From Microbacterium galbinum (GTDB lineage: Bacteria > Actinomycetota > Actinomycetes > Actinomycetales > Microbacteriaceae): DNA of 64,000 bases. The stretch covers positions 1 to 64,000 of the forward strand of contig NZ_JAHWXM010000001.1 of assembly GCF_023091225.1 (NCBI RefSeq), read 5' to 3'. A model generated the notes under the pieces. It was not told the DNA's origin, made no database searches, and was given only the letters and a program-made list of their open reading frames with translations. The position numbers and the translations under genes are program-made. Shown here one piece after another: positions 9,992 to 19,835 of the stretch. How positions within the stretch are numbered: the first letter of the stretch is position 1; each line of letters opens with the position of its first letter.

Positions 9992-11008
9992 ATGCGTTCC
10001 ACCGTTCCTCTCGCCGCGCTCGCGGCGACCGCCATGGTGCTCGTCCTCTCGGGCTGCGGAGGCGCGTCCTCCGACGAGCTGTCCTACGAGGACTCGCCCC
10101 TGAACGAGTACCTCGCCGCGGCCTGGGGCAGCGACCTCTCGCCCGAGGAGCAGCAGAAGAAGTTCGACGAGCAGCAGGTCAAGGTCGAGGAACTGATCTC
10201 GGAGTGCATGTCGGAGGAGGGATTCGAGTACGTCCCGAACACCAGCAGCGGCGGCGTGATGACCAGCGACGGCGGCGAGTGGGAGCCGGACAAGCGGGAA
10301 TGGGTCGAGAAGTACGGCTACGGCTACGTCAACAACCCGTTCGCCGAGCAGCAGGACGAGGGCCCCACCGACCAGGAGTACGTCGACCCGAACGCGGACT
10401 ACGTCTCGTCGCTCTCGGAGTCCGAGCAGACGGCGTTCTACGAGGTGCTGTACGGCCCGCCGCAGGAGGAGTCCGAGATGTCGGAGGACGGCAGCTACGA
10501 GTACAACTGGGAGACGGCCGGTTGCCAGGGCTGGGCGCAGCACGAGCTCGAGGGCGATGACCCGTGGCAGGCCGAGGAGTTCGCCGAGCTGCGCGCCAAC
10601 ATGGAAGAGCTGTGGACGACGTCGCAGGACGCACCCGAGCTCGCCGATCTGAACGCCGAGTGGGCCTCTTGCATGGCCGACAAGGGCGAGCCCGGATTCG
10701 AGAAGCAGATGGATGCCGGTCAGTCGATCATCGACGACCAGAATGCGCTGTACGACGCGGCCTACGGTGACGGCTCCGAGCAGGTCGACCTCGACTCGCC
10801 CGATTTCGTCGACCCGAGCGAGAGCCCCGAGATGAAGGAACTGGGCGAGCGGGAGATCGCCCTCGCCCTCGTCGATCTCGAGTGCCGCGAGAAGACGTCG
10901 TTCACGAAGAAGTCGATGGAGATCCAGTTCGCGCTGGAGGAGAAGTTCATCGCCGCGAACAAGGCCGACCTCGACGCCTTCAAGGCCGCCGCCGAGCAGA
11001 GCAAGTGA
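9992..11008 (+). CDS. Secreted lipoprotein of an ABC export cassette
   Basis: 338 residues from ATG 9992 with AAAGGAG upstream. A lipoprotein signal peptide (MRSTVPLAALAATAMVLVLSGC) has a clear lipobox LSGC with the lipidated Cys near residue 22. The mature part is very acidic, rich in E, D, Y and S, with several Cys residues (SECM, GCQGW, ASCM, LECRE) that could form disulfides outside the cell. No known domain is recognised. Its stop overlaps the adaptor start as TGATG, so it belongs to the same unit. A role as substrate-binding or accessory factor of the exporter is inference. Confidence 0.85.
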   Translation: MRSTVPLAALAATAMVLVLSGCGGASSDELSYEDSPLNEYLAAAWGSDLSPEEQQKKFDEQQVKVEELISECMSEEGFEYVPNTSSGGVMTSDGGEWEPDKREWVEKYGYGYVNNPFAEQQDEGPTDQEYVDPNADYVSSLSESEQTAFYEVLYGPPQEESEMSEDGSYEYNWETAGCQGWAQHELEGDDPWQAEEFAELRANMEELWTTSQDAPELADLNAEWASCMADKGEPGFEKQMDAGQSIIDDQNALYDAAYGDGSEQVDLDSPDFVDPSESPEMKELGEREIALALVDLECREKTSFTKKSMEIQFALEEKFIAANKADLDAFKAAAEQSK

Positions 11009-12663
11009 TGCGCGACGACGAGACCCCGACGACCCAGATCCCCGCAGAGGGAAGCGACGCCGGGGCGGGGGAGAACTTTGCCACGGCGGAGACGACGACG
11101 TTCACCGACCTGATCGACGGCTCCGACGGTGCGAGCGCGGATTCCGCGGATGGCACCGCCGACGACGCCGCGGGAACGACGGACACTTCGCGGGTGAGCG
11201 GGTGGGGCCGCGTGCTCCGCGGCAACCGCACCCTCTGGATCGTGGCGCTCGGCGCGGTGGTCTGCCTGGTGGCCGGGCTGCTGGTCGGGCGTTTCCTGCT
11301 CTCGCCCGATGCGTCGAGTGCGGATGCGCCCGAGCCCGGTCTCGTGACCGCTCCGGTGGAGTTCGGTCCGTTGAGCAACGACGTCACCCTGCGGGCGGAC
11401 GTCGGATACGCGGATGCCGTCGACGTCAAGATCGATACCTCGACGCTCACCGGCGGCGCCGTCGTCACCGGGAAGACGCCGGAGGTGGGTGCCACGCTCG
11501 AACCGCTGTCGGTCGCGCTCGAGATCGTCGGACGCCCGGTGATCGTCCTGCCCGGAGAACTTCCGGCGTATCGCACCCTGCGTTTCGGCGTCTCGGGTCC
11601 GGATGTTCTGCAGCTGAAGCAGGCGCTCGCGAGCGTCGGCATCGGCGCCGGCGACGTGAATTCCAACATGTTCGACCAGGCCACCGCCGAGGGGATCGCG
11701 CAGCTCTACGCGCAGGCCGGGTACCCGGTGCCGGAATCCGAGGAGGGGACCGCTGATGGCGTGCGGTCCGCCGAAGAGGCCGTCCGTTCCGCGCAGTCCG
11801 GAGTCGCTGACGCCGAGAAGGCGCTGACCGCCGCGGGAGCGGGCCCGACCCCGGTCGAAGCCTTCCAGGCGGACGTCGCGGTGCAGACGGCCGTGGAAGC
11901 GCTCGACGCCGCGCGTGCCGCCGGCGAAGGAGTCCCTGCCGCGGAGCGCGCCCTGCACACGGCGAACCTCGAACGGGATGCGATCTGGGCGCCGCGGGAC
12001 ACGAGCAGTGAAGCATCCGCTCTGGAGAGCGCGCGCGCCGCGGTGACCTCGGCCAACGAGGCGCTCGAGGAGGCGCGTCAGAAGGCGCTTCCCTTCCTGC
12101 CTGCCAGCGAGGTGCTGTACCTCACCGAACTTCCGCGTCGTGTGGACGCGGTGAACGTGCAGCGCGGCTCGATCGTCGAGGGCGCAGCGATGACCGTGTC
12201 GGGCGCGACCGTTCGTCTCACCGGGGCTGCAGCCGAGGCCGATGCCCGTCTGCTGGAGGCGGGAGCCGAGGCGGCGTTCGAGCTGCCGGACGGTACCGAG
12301 CACCGTGCAGTGATCGCGACGCTCAAGGAGGGCAAGGACAGCAGTGCTCGGTGGTCGGTGATCCTCGAACCGGACCCGCTCACGCCCGAGCAGATCAGCC
12401 AGCTCCAGGGAAGCAACGTCCGGGTCAAGATCGCGGTCGGAGCTACGGACGGCGACGTTCTCTCGGTGCCGCTCGCGGCACTCACCGCCGGCCCCGGGGG
12501 TGAGTCGCGCGTCGAGGTGGTCGAGTCCGATCCCCGAGAGGGCGAGGACGCCACGACACGCCTCGTCGTCGTCGAGCCCGGTCTGGCGGCCAAGGGGGCC
12601 GTCGAGGTGACCCCGGTCGACGGTGAACTCGACGAGGGCGATCTCGTGGTGGTGGGCCGGTGA
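11008..12663 (+). CDS. Periplasmic-adaptor-like (MFP/HlyD-type) protein with peptidoglycan-binding-like region
   Basis: 551 residues. An acidic cytoplasmic N-terminus (1-70) is followed by one membrane segment at about residues 74-96 (LWIVALGAVVCLVAGLLVG). Outside, a beta-rich part precedes a PG_binding_1-like stretch (LRFGVSGPDVLQLKQALA, about 190-235). Then come an Ala/Glu-rich helical hairpin (about 250-365) and a second beta-rich domain. This is the layout of adaptor proteins partnered with MacB/YknYZ-type transporters in Gram-positive bacteria. Stop and start overlaps tie it to the lipoprotein and the ATPase. Confidence 0.8.
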   Translation: MRDDETPTTQIPAEGSDAGAGENFATAETTTFTDLIDGSDGASADSADGTADDAAGTTDTSRVSGWGRVLRGNRTLWIVALGAVVCLVAGLLVGRFLLSPDASSADAPEPGLVTAPVEFGPLSNDVTLRADVGYADAVDVKIDTSTLTGGAVVTGKTPEVGATLEPLSVALEIVGRPVIVLPGELPAYRTLRFGVSGPDVLQLKQALASVGIGAGDVNSNMFDQATAEGIAQLYAQAGYPVPESEEGTADGVRSAEEAVRSAQSGVADAEKALTAAGAGPTPVEAFQADVAVQTAVEALDAARAAGEGVPAAERALHTANLERDAIWAPRDTSSEASALESARAAVTSANEALEEARQKALPFLPASEVLYLTELPRRVDAVNVQRGSIVEGAAMTVSGATVRLTGAAAEADARLLEAGAEAAFELPDGTEHRAVIATLKEGKDSSARWSVILEPDPLTPEQISQLQGSNVRVKIAVGATDGDVLSVPLAALTAGPGGESRVEVVESDPREGEDATTRLVVVEPGLAAKGAVEVTPVDGELDEGDLVVVGR

Positions 12664-13340
12664 CGGCCGCGCCGCCGCTGGTCGAGCTCCGTGACGTGAC
12701 GCGTTCGTTCCCCGGGCCGCCCGAGGTCCAGGCGTTGAAAGCGGCCACGCTGAGTGTGGCGGCGGGCGACTACATCTCGATCGTCGGACCCAGCGGATCC
12801 GGCAAGTCGACCATGCTCAACCTGCTCGGGCTGCTCGACCGGCCCAGCGTCGGGGAGTATCGGCTGGCAGGATCGCTCACGGGAGACCTGTCGGACGACG
12901 AGCGTGCGGCGGTGCGCGCCCGATTCATCGGCTTCGTCTTCCAATCGTTCCATCTGCTTCCCCGACGCAGCGTGCTCGACAACGTGCTCATGCCCATGCT
13001 CTACAGCGGTGTGCCTCGGCGCGAACGCGAGGAGCGGGCGCGCGAGGCGCTCTCCCGGGTGGGCCTCGGACACCGCATCGACTTCTTCCCGAACTCGCTG
13101 TCCGGCGGCGAGCGGCAGCGCGTCGCCGTTGCGCGCGCGGTCGTCAGCGGACCCCAGCTGCTGCTGGCCGATGAGCCGACGGGCAACCTCGACCAGCGCA
13201 CCTCCGGCGAGGTCATGGAACTCTTCGAGGAGCTCAACGCGGACGGGCTCACTCTCATCGTCATCACGCATGACGATGCGGTCGCGCGCCGCGCCGGGCG
13301 GAGCATCCGCATCTCCGACGGCCGATTGAGCGAGCTGTGA
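12660..13340 (+). CDS. ABC transporter ATPase, LolD/MacB type
   Basis: 226 residues. Walker A GPSGSGKST lies near residue 43, the Q-loop is in FVFQSFHLLPR, the signature is LSGGERQRVAVARA, Walker B is LLLADEPTG, and the switch His is in VITHDD. The closest group is the LolD/MacB/YknY ATPases that power FtsX-fold permeases for peptide, lipoprotein or antibiotic export rather than import. The GTG start overlaps the adaptor stop as GTGA. Confidence 0.93.
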   Translation: MTAAPPLVELRDVTRSFPGPPEVQALKAATLSVAAGDYISIVGPSGSGKSTMLNLLGLLDRPSVGEYRLAGSLTGDLSDDERAAVRARFIGFVFQSFHLLPRRSVLDNVLMPMLYSGVPRREREERAREALSRVGLGHRIDFFPNSLSGGERQRVAVARAVVSGPQLLLADEPTGNLDQRTSGEVMELFEELNADGLTLIVITHDDAVARRAGRSIRISDGRLSEL

Positions 13341-14713
13341 TGCGCCTGCTCCGGCGTCGACGCAGAGATGCCGGGTCGACGAACGTTCCGGCCGAGGGCA
13401 CGACAGCCGAGAACTCCGCGTCCGAGAGCGCAGCCCCCGAGAACGCGGCGCCCGAGAACGCGGCGACGGCGCTCCTGCCGTCGGTGAAGCATGCCGATCG
13501 GTTCACGTTCCAGGACCTGGTCGCCGAGGCGACGGCCGATATCGGATCGAGGCCCGCCCGTCTGGTGATGACGATCCTCGGAACCGTGCTCGGCATCGCT
13601 TCGCTGGTCGCGACGCTCGGGTTCGCCCAGACGGCGGCGGCGCAGATCGCCGCGCAGTTCGACGGAGTCGCAGCGACCCAGGTCGTCGTCACGCCGGCGA
13701 AGGCGCAGTCCGGCCGGGAGAACACGACCGTCGCTGCCGGACGACTGCCCTGGGACGCCCCGGAGCGCGTGAAACTCCTCGCCGGTGTCGACAGCGCGGC
13801 TCTCATCGCCGACGTCGAACTCGCCGACGGCGAGACGATCACGGCCGTGCCGGTGAACGATCCCTCGGCCCCGATCACGGCCTCGCCGAAGCTGTTCGCG
13901 ACGACCCAGGACCTGCCGGATGCCGTCGACGGGGAACTCGTGACGGGACGCTTCTTCGACGACGGTCACGACGAGCGGGGTGATCGCGTGGCGGTTCTCG
14001 GCCAGCGCGCCGCGGAGCGGATGGGGATCAATCGTGTCGATTCCCAGCCGTCGATCTTCATCGCCGGCGTGTCGTATTCCGTCATCGGCATCATCGACGG
14101 GATGGAGAGGCGCTCCGAGTTCGTCGACGGGGTGATCATCCCGCAGGGAGCGGCACGCGCGGACTTTGGATTGGCCGCGCCGTCGGAACTGGCGATCCAC
14201 ATCGTCGTCGGTGCCGGGCCTCAGGTCGCCGAGCAGTCGGTGCTCGCGCTCCAGCCCGACGACCCGGAATCACTGGACGCACGCGCGCCGGCGGCATCCT
14301 CCGACCTCAGCCAGAACGTGCAGGCCGATGTGAACGTCGTCTTCCTCATCCTCGGGATCATCGCGCTCCTCGCCGGTGGGCTCGGGATCGCGAACGTCAC
14401 CCTGCTCTCGGTCATGGAGCGCATCGGTGAGATCGGTCTCCGTCGGGCGCTGGGCGCGACGCGCCGCCAGATCGGCGGGCAGTTCATGGTCGAGTCGATC
14501 GTGATCGGCTTCATCGGGGGGATCATCGGCTCCGCCCTCGGGGTCGTCGCGGTGATCGTGGTCGCCGCCGTCCAGGGATGGTCGCCGGTCACCGACCCGC
14601 TGATCGCCGTCGCCGGGATCTTCCTGGGGGCGCTGGTGGGATGGGGATCGGGCTGGTATCCGGCACGGCGCGCCGCACGCATCGAGCCGGTCGCCGCGTT
14701 GCGCGGCGTGTGA
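13340..14713 (+). CDS. MacB/FtsX-type ABC permease
   Basis: 457 residues. The cytoplasmic N-terminus is basic, then carries a short repeat (ENSASESAAPENAAPENAA). The first membrane segment is near residues 75-95, a large extracellular MacB core domain covers about 100-325, and three C-terminal membrane segments include LLAGGLGIANVTLLSVMERIGEIGLRRALGA, a hallmark of FtsX/MacB permeases. TGATG overlap with the ATPase; GTG 13337 is an alternative start. It completes a lipoprotein-adaptor-ATPase-permease unit. Confidence 0.9.
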   Translation: MRLLRRRRRDAGSTNVPAEGTTAENSASESAAPENAAPENAATALLPSVKHADRFTFQDLVAEATADIGSRPARLVMTILGTVLGIASLVATLGFAQTAAAQIAAQFDGVAATQVVVTPAKAQSGRENTTVAAGRLPWDAPERVKLLAGVDSAALIADVELADGETITAVPVNDPSAPITASPKLFATTQDLPDAVDGELVTGRFFDDGHDERGDRVAVLGQRAAERMGINRVDSQPSIFIAGVSYSVIGIIDGMERRSEFVDGVIIPQGAARADFGLAAPSELAIHIVVGAGPQVAEQSVLALQPDDPESLDARAPAASSDLSQNVQADVNVVFLILGIIALLAGGLGIANVTLLSVMERIGEIGLRRALGATRRQIGGQFMVESIVIGFIGGIIGSALGVVAVIVVAAVQGWSPVTDPLIAVAGIFLGALVGWGSGWYPARRAARIEPVAALRGV

Positions 14714-14729
14714 GGGAGAGGGCGACCGC

Positions 14730-14735
14730 TAGAAT
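14730..14735 (+). promoter_or_regulatory. -10 box TAGAAT of the parA operon
   Basis: TAGAAT lies 29 bases before GTG 14765. Predicted start near 14742 leaves a short leader with AAGGAG and AGGAGA as ribosome sites. It would drive parA and the coupled genes downstream. Confidence 0.5.
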
Positions 14736-14764
14736 CGAGCAAGCACGAAGGAGCAGGAGAACCG

Positions 14765-15655
14765 GTGGCGGAGAAAGCGGCGAAGTCCAGGGCGACGGCC
14801 AAGAAGGTCGACGAGACACCCATGGGACCCACCGGACGGCCCTATCACGGGTTCGACACGCCCGAACCGTTGAGCTCCCACGGTCCGGCGAGGATCATCG
14901 CGCTGTGCAACCAGAAGGGTGGCGTCGGTAAGACGACGACGACCATCAACCTCGCCGCAGCACTCGCCGAATACGGGCGTAAGGTGCTCGCCGTCGACTT
15001 CGACCCGCAGGGCGCCCTCTCCGCAGGCCTGGGCATCCAGACGCACGACGTGCCGACGATCTACGACCTGCTTCTCGACACCAAGCGCGACGCGAACGAC
15101 GCGATCGTCCACTCCAGCGTCGAGAACCTCGACGTCCTGCCCGCGAACATCGATCTGTCCGCCGCCGAGGTGCACCTCGTGAACGAGGTCGCCCGCGAGA
15201 CGATCCTCGCCCGGGTGCTCCGCCAGGTCGCGGGGGAGTACGACGTCATCCTCATCGACTGCCAGCCGTCGCTCGGCCTGCTGACGGTGAACGCTCTCAC
15301 CGCGGCGCACGGCGTGATCATCCCGCTCGAGTGCGAGTTCTTCGCGCTGCGCGGTGTCGCGCTCCTGATCGAGACGATCGACAAGGTGCGCGATCGGCTC
15401 AACCCCTCGATCACGATGGACGGCCTGCTCGCGACGATGTACGACCCGCGCACGCTGCACTCGCGCGAGGTGCTCGAACGCGTCGTCGAGGCGTTCGGCG
15501 ACGACGTGCTCGAGACCGTGATCGGTCGCACCGTGAAGTTCCCCGATGCATCGGTGTCGGGTGTCCCCATCACCGAGTTCGCGCCGGAGCACGCCGCCGC
15601 ACAGGCGTATCTGCGACTGGCGCGGGAGCTGGTCGCCCGTGGCGCCGTCGCCTGA
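14765..15655 (+). CDS. parA: ParA-family chromosome partitioning ATPase
   Basis: 296 residues. The deviant Walker A KGGVGKTTT is near residue 51, a DFDPQGALSAGLG switch-type motif near 80, and IDCQPSLGLLTVNAL (Walker B region) near 161. A 45-residue basic N-terminal extension precedes the ATPase core. No parB or parS is seen here; together with scpA/scpB downstream this is the Rv1708-like ParA rather than the oriC-linked Soj. The start is GTG with AAGGAGCAGGAGA upstream. Its 3' end overlaps scpA by 17 bases. Confidence 0.9.
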   Translation: MAEKAAKSRATAKKVDETPMGPTGRPYHGFDTPEPLSSHGPARIIALCNQKGGVGKTTTTINLAAALAEYGRKVLAVDFDPQGALSAGLGIQTHDVPTIYDLLLDTKRDANDAIVHSSVENLDVLPANIDLSAAEVHLVNEVARETILARVLRQVAGEYDVILIDCQPSLGLLTVNALTAAHGVIIPLECEFFALRGVALLIETIDKVRDRLNPSITMDGLLATMYDPRTLHSREVLERVVEAFGDDVLETVIGRTVKFPDASVSGVPITEFAPEHAAAQAYLRLARELVARGAVA

Positions 15656-16547
15656 TTCCGAGTACGACGCCACCCTCGCGCCCGACGGCATCGCCCCTGC
15701 GCCGGAAGGCGCTTCACTCGTGCCCGAAACCGACGCCGCTCTGATCGAGCAGCCGTCGGCATCCGATCCCGGATTCCGCGTCTCGCTGTCGAACTTCGAT
15801 GGACCGTTCGACCTGCTCCTGAACCTCATCTCCAAGCACGAGATGGACATCACGGAGGTCTCGCTGAGCGCGGTGACCAACGAGTTCATCGCCTACCTGC
15901 GCGACCTCGACGGCGATGAGGAGCTCGACCAGGCCTCCGAGTTCCTCGTGGTCGCGGCGACGCTCCTCGACATGAAGGTGGCGGGGTTGCTGCCGCAGGG
16001 CGAACTGGTGGATGCCGAGGCCGTGGCGTTGCTCGAGGCGCGCGACCTGCTCTTCGCACGTCTGCTGCAGTACCGCGCGTTCAAGGAGGTGTCGGCCTGG
16101 TTCTCGCGCTGCCTCCAGCGGGAGGACCGTCGGCACGTGCGCGCGGTGCGGCTCGATGAGAAGCACCGTCGCAAGACGCCCGAGCTCGTCTGGTCGCTCA
16201 CCGCCGACGACTTCGCCGCGCTCGCGCTCCTCGCGTTCGCGCCGAAGGAGATCCCGCACGTCGGCCTCGATCATCTGCATGCGCCGCTGGTGAGCATTCG
16301 CGAGCAGGCGGCGATCGTCGTGACGCTCCTTCGCGGCACCGAGTCGCTGAGCTTCCGCGAGTTGGTGGCGGGGGTCAGCGAACCCGGCATCGTGGTCGCC
16401 CGGTTCATCTCGGTGCTCGAGCTGTATCGGCACGCGGCACTCTCCTTCGAACAACTGGAACCGCTCGGCGAGCTGACGCTGCGCTGGGCCGCCGACTCCT
16501 GGTCGGACGAGACACTCGCGAGCCTGGGGGCCGACTATGACCGATGA
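15639..16547 (+). CDS. scpA: Segregation and condensation protein A
   Basis: 302 residues. This kleisin subunit bridges the SMC heads. The family hallmark SNFDGPFDLLLNLISKHEMDI lies near residues 48-70, followed by a helical middle and a C-terminal winged-helix part (ELTLRWAADSW). GTG 15639, inside the end of parA, is chosen because the protein then reads through a disordered acidic leader into the conserved domain, and it keeps the tight gene spacing. Overlaps scpB by 11 bases. Confidence 0.9.
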   Translation: MAPSPDSEYDATLAPDGIAPAPEGASLVPETDAALIEQPSASDPGFRVSLSNFDGPFDLLLNLISKHEMDITEVSLSAVTNEFIAYLRDLDGDEELDQASEFLVVAATLLDMKVAGLLPQGELVDAEAVALLEARDLLFARLLQYRAFKEVSAWFSRCLQREDRRHVRAVRLDEKHRRKTPELVWSLTADDFAALALLAFAPKEIPHVGLDHLHAPLVSIREQAAIVVTLLRGTESLSFRELVAGVSEPGIVVARFISVLELYRHAALSFEQLEPLGELTLRWAADSWSDETLASLGADYDR

Positions 16548-17172
16548 CGTGACCGCCGCCGAGACCGTGAGCCGCCCCGAGACCGCGAGCGGCACCGAGA
16601 CCGAGCAGACGCCGTCGACGCCCCTGTCGGAGCGCATCGAGGCGATCCTGCTCATCATCGACGAGCCGATCGGACTCGTGGCCCTCGCCGCCGCGGTCGG
16701 GTCGCCCGTGCCGGCCGTTCGGCAGTCGCTCGAGACACTGGTCGACGACTACGACGGCCGCAGACAGGGGCCCCGGCGCGGCTTCGAGTTGCGCGAGGTC
16801 GGTGGGGGCTGGCGCCTCTACGTGCGCGAGGACCATGACGATCTGATCGCCGAGTTCGTCGGCGGGCAGGCGCCGGCGCGACTGTCGCAGGCCGCGCTCG
16901 AGACCCTCGCCGTGATCGCCTACAAGCAGCCCGTCACTCGCAGCCAAGTGGCATCGATCCGCGCGGTGAACGTCGACTCGGTCGTGCGCACGCTGCTCGC
17001 CCGTGGCCTGATCACCGAACTGTTCGCCGATTCCGAGACCGGCGCCATCAACTACGGCACGACCGAGGCGCTGCTCCAGCATCTCGGAATCAACTCGCTC
17101 GACGAGTTGCCTCCCATCTCTCCGTTGCTCGACGACGGTGCCGATGGGTTCGACGAAGGGACCATCCGATGA
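16537..17172 (+). CDS. scpB: Segregation and condensation protein B
   Basis: 211 residues. ScpB dimerises and supports the SMC-ScpA complex. Two winged-helix domains are visible; the motif QAALETLAVIAYKQPVTRSQ near residues 120-140 is diagnostic, followed by IRAVNVDSVVRTLLARGLI. A GGCTGGGGG-like purine stretch precedes ATG 16537. The 3' end overlaps the pseudouridine synthase as ATGA. Confidence 0.93.
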   Translation: MTDDVTAAETVSRPETASGTETEQTPSTPLSERIEAILLIIDEPIGLVALAAAVGSPVPAVRQSLETLVDDYDGRRQGPRRGFELREVGGGWRLYVREDHDDLIAEFVGGQAPARLSQAALETLAVIAYKQPVTRSQVASIRAVNVDSVVRTLLARGLITELFADSETGAINYGTTEALLQHLGINSLDELPPISPLLDDGADGFDEGTIR

Positions 17173-17957
17173 CCGATTCCGAAGCTCCGCAGGGCGTCCG
17201 CCTGCAGAAGGTGCTGGCCGCGGCCGGTGTGGCCTCCCGTCGTGTCGTCGAGGAGTACATCGTCGCGGGTCGCATCCGCGTGAACGGCGAGGTCGTGAGC
17301 GAGCTCGGACGCCGCATCGACCCCGAGACAGATCTGGTCGACGTCGACGGCACGGCGATCCAGCTCGACGTCTCGAAGCGCTATGTCATGCTCAACAAGC
17401 CCACCGGCGTCGTCAGCAGCATGCGCGACGAGAGCGGTCGTCCCGACCTGCGTCGGTTCACCGACCAGTACGAGGAGCGCCTCTACAACGTCGGACGCCT
17501 GGACGCGGAGACCAGCGGTCTGCTGATCCTCACGAACGACGGGGAGCTCGCGCACGTGCTCGCCCACCCGTCGTTCGGTGTCACCAAGGTGTACATCGCC
17601 AAGGTCGAGGGCACCGTCACGGCGCAGACCATCGCGAAGCTGACGGCCGGGTTCGACCTCGAGGACGGGCACATCCGCGCCGACAAGGCCCGCCTTCTCG
17701 ACACCTCGCGCGGATCGAGTCTCGTCGAGCTCACGCTGCACTCCGGCCGCAACCGCATCGTGCGTCGCATGATGGCCGCGGTGGGCCACCCGGTCACCGA
17801 ACTGGTACGTCGTCAGTTCGGGCCGCTCCACCTGGGAACGCTCCCGGCAGGAAAGTCCCGCGAACTGGGTAAAATCGAACTCGGCGCGCTGCTCACTCTG
17901 TCGCGCCGTGATTCCGGTGTCGCCTCGGCGCCAGGCGAGCAACAGGAGAACGAGTGA
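17169..17957 (+). CDS. RsuA/RluB-family rRNA pseudouridine synthase
   Basis: 262 residues. An N-terminal S4 domain (RLQKVLAAAGVASRRVVEEYI, residues 10-70) precedes the catalytic domain. The catalytic Asp is in VGRLDAETSGLLILTND near residue 114. SGRNRIVRRMMAAVGHPV near 195 is the family's C-terminal motif. It converts a 23S (RluB) or 16S (RsuA) uridine to pseudouridine; the linkage to scpB is typical of RluB-like proteins in Gram-positives. GTGA overlap with tyrA. Confidence 0.92.
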   Translation: MTDSEAPQGVRLQKVLAAAGVASRRVVEEYIVAGRIRVNGEVVSELGRRIDPETDLVDVDGTAIQLDVSKRYVMLNKPTGVVSSMRDESGRPDLRRFTDQYEERLYNVGRLDAETSGLLILTNDGELAHVLAHPSFGVTKVYIAKVEGTVTAQTIAKLTAGFDLEDGHIRADKARLLDTSRGSSLVELTLHSGRNRIVRRMMAAVGHPVTELVRRQFGPLHLGTLPAGKSRELGKIELGALLTLSRRDSGVASAPGEQQENE

Positions 17958-19126
17958 CCGACACGTCCAGTGCGTCCAGCGTGCGATCGACGTCCGTCGA
18001 CGCTGCTCGTCGTCCGGGATCCGAACGATCGGCGGTCGCCCCGCGTCTGTCGGGGACCGTCCGTGTCGTGGGCGCCGGACTCCTCGGCGCGAGCGTCGGA
18101 CACGCGCTTCGGGCGAAGGGCATCGACGTCGTCCTGACGGACTCGTCGCCCGCGCAGCTGCGTCTCGCCGTCGACTACGGCGCCGGCCGCCTCGCCGCAG
18201 AGGACGATCGTCCCCGCCTCATCGTGGTCGCCGTGCCGCCGGACGTGACGGCCGACGTCGTCCAGGCCGAGCTCGCGCAGTACCCGGATGCCGTCGTCAC
18301 CGACGTCGCGAGCGTGAAGCTCGAGCCGTTCCGCGAGCTGCAGGAACGCGGTGTCGATCTCGCTCGCTACATCGGTTCGCATCCGCTCGCCGGGCGCGAG
18401 CGCGGGGGAGCGATCTCCGCGCGCGCCGACCTGTTCATCGGGCGCCCCTGGGTCGTGTGCCGTGACGGCGACACCGCCGCCGCCGACCTCGCTCTCGTGG
18501 AGGCGCTCGCCCTCGACGTCGGCGCCATGCCGTTGGAGATGACCCCCGAGGAGCACGATCGGTCGGTCGCTCTCACCTCGCACGTACCGCAGGTCGTCGC
18601 GAGCCTGCTCGCCGGGCGCCTGGCCGAGGCCGACGAGGGCTCCCTCCGTCTGTCCGGGCAGGGCGTGCGCGACACGACGCGCATCGCGGCATCCGCTCCG
18701 GAGCTGTGGGTGCAGATCCTCGGCGCGAACGCCGGGCCCGTCGTCGAGATCCTCGATTCCCTGGCCGCCGACCTGCGTGAGGTGTCGGACGCGCTGCGCG
18801 ACCCGGGCGCCGCGGGTGCCCGTCGTGTCGTCGCGGAGACGATCCGTCACGGCAACGACGGCGTCGACCGGCTTCCCGGCAAGCACGGCCAGAACCGGCG
18901 CTTCGAATCGCTCGTCGTGATGATCGATGACACCCCCGGTCAGCTCGGCCGTCTGTTCGGTGAGCTCGGCGAGCTCGGCGTCAACGTCGAGGACCTGCGC
19001 CTCGAGCACTCGCCGGGCGCGCAGTTCGGACTCGCCGAGATCAGCGTCGAACCGGCCTCGCTGCACGGCGCGATCTCGGGGCTTCAGGAACGTGGATGGC
19101 GGATTGCGGGGAACACCAATGACTGA
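17954..19126 (+). CDS. tyrA: Prephenate dehydrogenase
   Basis: 390 residues. It oxidises prephenate to 4-hydroxyphenylpyruvate in tyrosine synthesis. The NAD-binding loop [15 protein letters not shown] is near residue 38 and the substrate/catalytic motif [14 protein letters not shown] near 138. The C-terminal 75 residues ([19 protein letters not shown] onward) form an ACT domain, implying feedback control by tyrosine or a related amino acid. It sits between the pseudouridine synthase and cmk, overlapping both, a position where mycobacteria have no tyrA. Confidence 0.9.
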   Translation: MTDTSSASSVRSTSVDAARRPGSERSAVAPRLSGTVRVVGAGLLGASVGHALRAKGIDVVLTDSSPAQLRLAVDYGAGRLAAEDDRPRLIVVAVPPDVTADVVQAELAQYPDAVVTDVASVKLEPFRELQERGVDLARYIGSHPLAGRERGGAISARADLFIGRPWVVCRDGDTAAADLALVEALALDVGAMPLEMTPEEHDRSVALTSHVPQVVASLLAGRLAEADEGSLRLSGQGVRDTTRIAASAPELWVQILGANAGPVVEILDSLAADLREVSDALRDPGAAGARRVVAETIRHGNDGVDRLPGKHGQNRRFESLVVMIDDTPGQLGRLFGELGELGVNVEDLRLEHSPGAQFGLAEISVEPASLHGAISGLQERGWRIAGNTND

Positions 19127-19835
19127 CACCTCTCTCGACCGGTCCGCCGCCGACACCTCGGCCGTGGACTTCATCGCGATCGACGGTCCCGCAGGTTCCG
19201 GCAAGTCGAGCGTGTCGAAGGCGGTCGCGCGGCGACTTGGCTTCGGCTACCTCGACACCGGATCCGCCTACCGGGCGCTCGCGTGGCACGTGCTCGACCG
19301 GGGCGCTGACACGGCGGATGCCGACGCGGTGCTCGCCGCGGCATCCGATTTCCCCGTGCGTCTCGGGCTCGACCCCGACGACCGCACCGTGCGCGTCGGC
19401 GACGTCGACATCACCGATGCGATCCGTGAACCACGGGTGTCGGGCGCCGTGAGCGGTGTCGCCCGCGTGCCCGCCGTGCGGGCCCAGGTCAACGATCTCT
19501 TCCGCTCCCTCGTCGCCGAGGCGCCGTATCCGGCCGTCGTCGTCGAGGGCCGCGACATCACGACGGTCGTCGCCCCCGACGCACCCGTCCGCATCCTGCT
19601 GACCGCGGCCCCCGAAGTGCGGGCCGCACGCCGAGCCGGTGAACTCGCCGGCGAGAACGCGGATGCCGTCGCCGCTGCCTTGCACAAGCGCGACGCCTCC
19701 GACAGCGCCGTCGTCGACTTCCTCAACGCCGCGGACGGCGTCGAGGTCGTCGACTCGACGGAGCTCGATTTCCCCCAGACCATCGATGCCGTCCTCACGG
19801 TGATCGAACGACTCCGAGGAGCACACCGTGGCTGA
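19119..19835 (+). CDS. cmk: Cytidylate kinase
   Basis: 238 residues. It phosphorylates CMP and dCMP. The P-loop is [17 protein letters not shown] near residue 20; [11 protein letters not shown] follows at about 44, and the CMP-binding EGRDITTVV near 143. The start ATG 19119 lies in the tyrA tail (8-base overlap), and the end overlaps der. With pyrG 10 kb upstream it belongs to pyrimidine nucleotide supply; linkage to der is widespread in actinobacteria. Confidence 0.93.
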   Translation: MTDTSLDRSAADTSAVDFIAIDGPAGSGKSSVSKAVARRLGFGYLDTGSAYRALAWHVLDRGADTADADAVLAAASDFPVRLGLDPDDRTVRVGDVDITDAIREPRVSGAVSGVARVPAVRAQVNDLFRSLVAEAPYPAVVVEGRDITTVVAPDAPVRILLTAAPEVRAARRAGELAGENADAVAAALHKRDASDSAVVDFLNAADGVEVVDSTELDFPQTIDAVLTVIERLRGAHRG

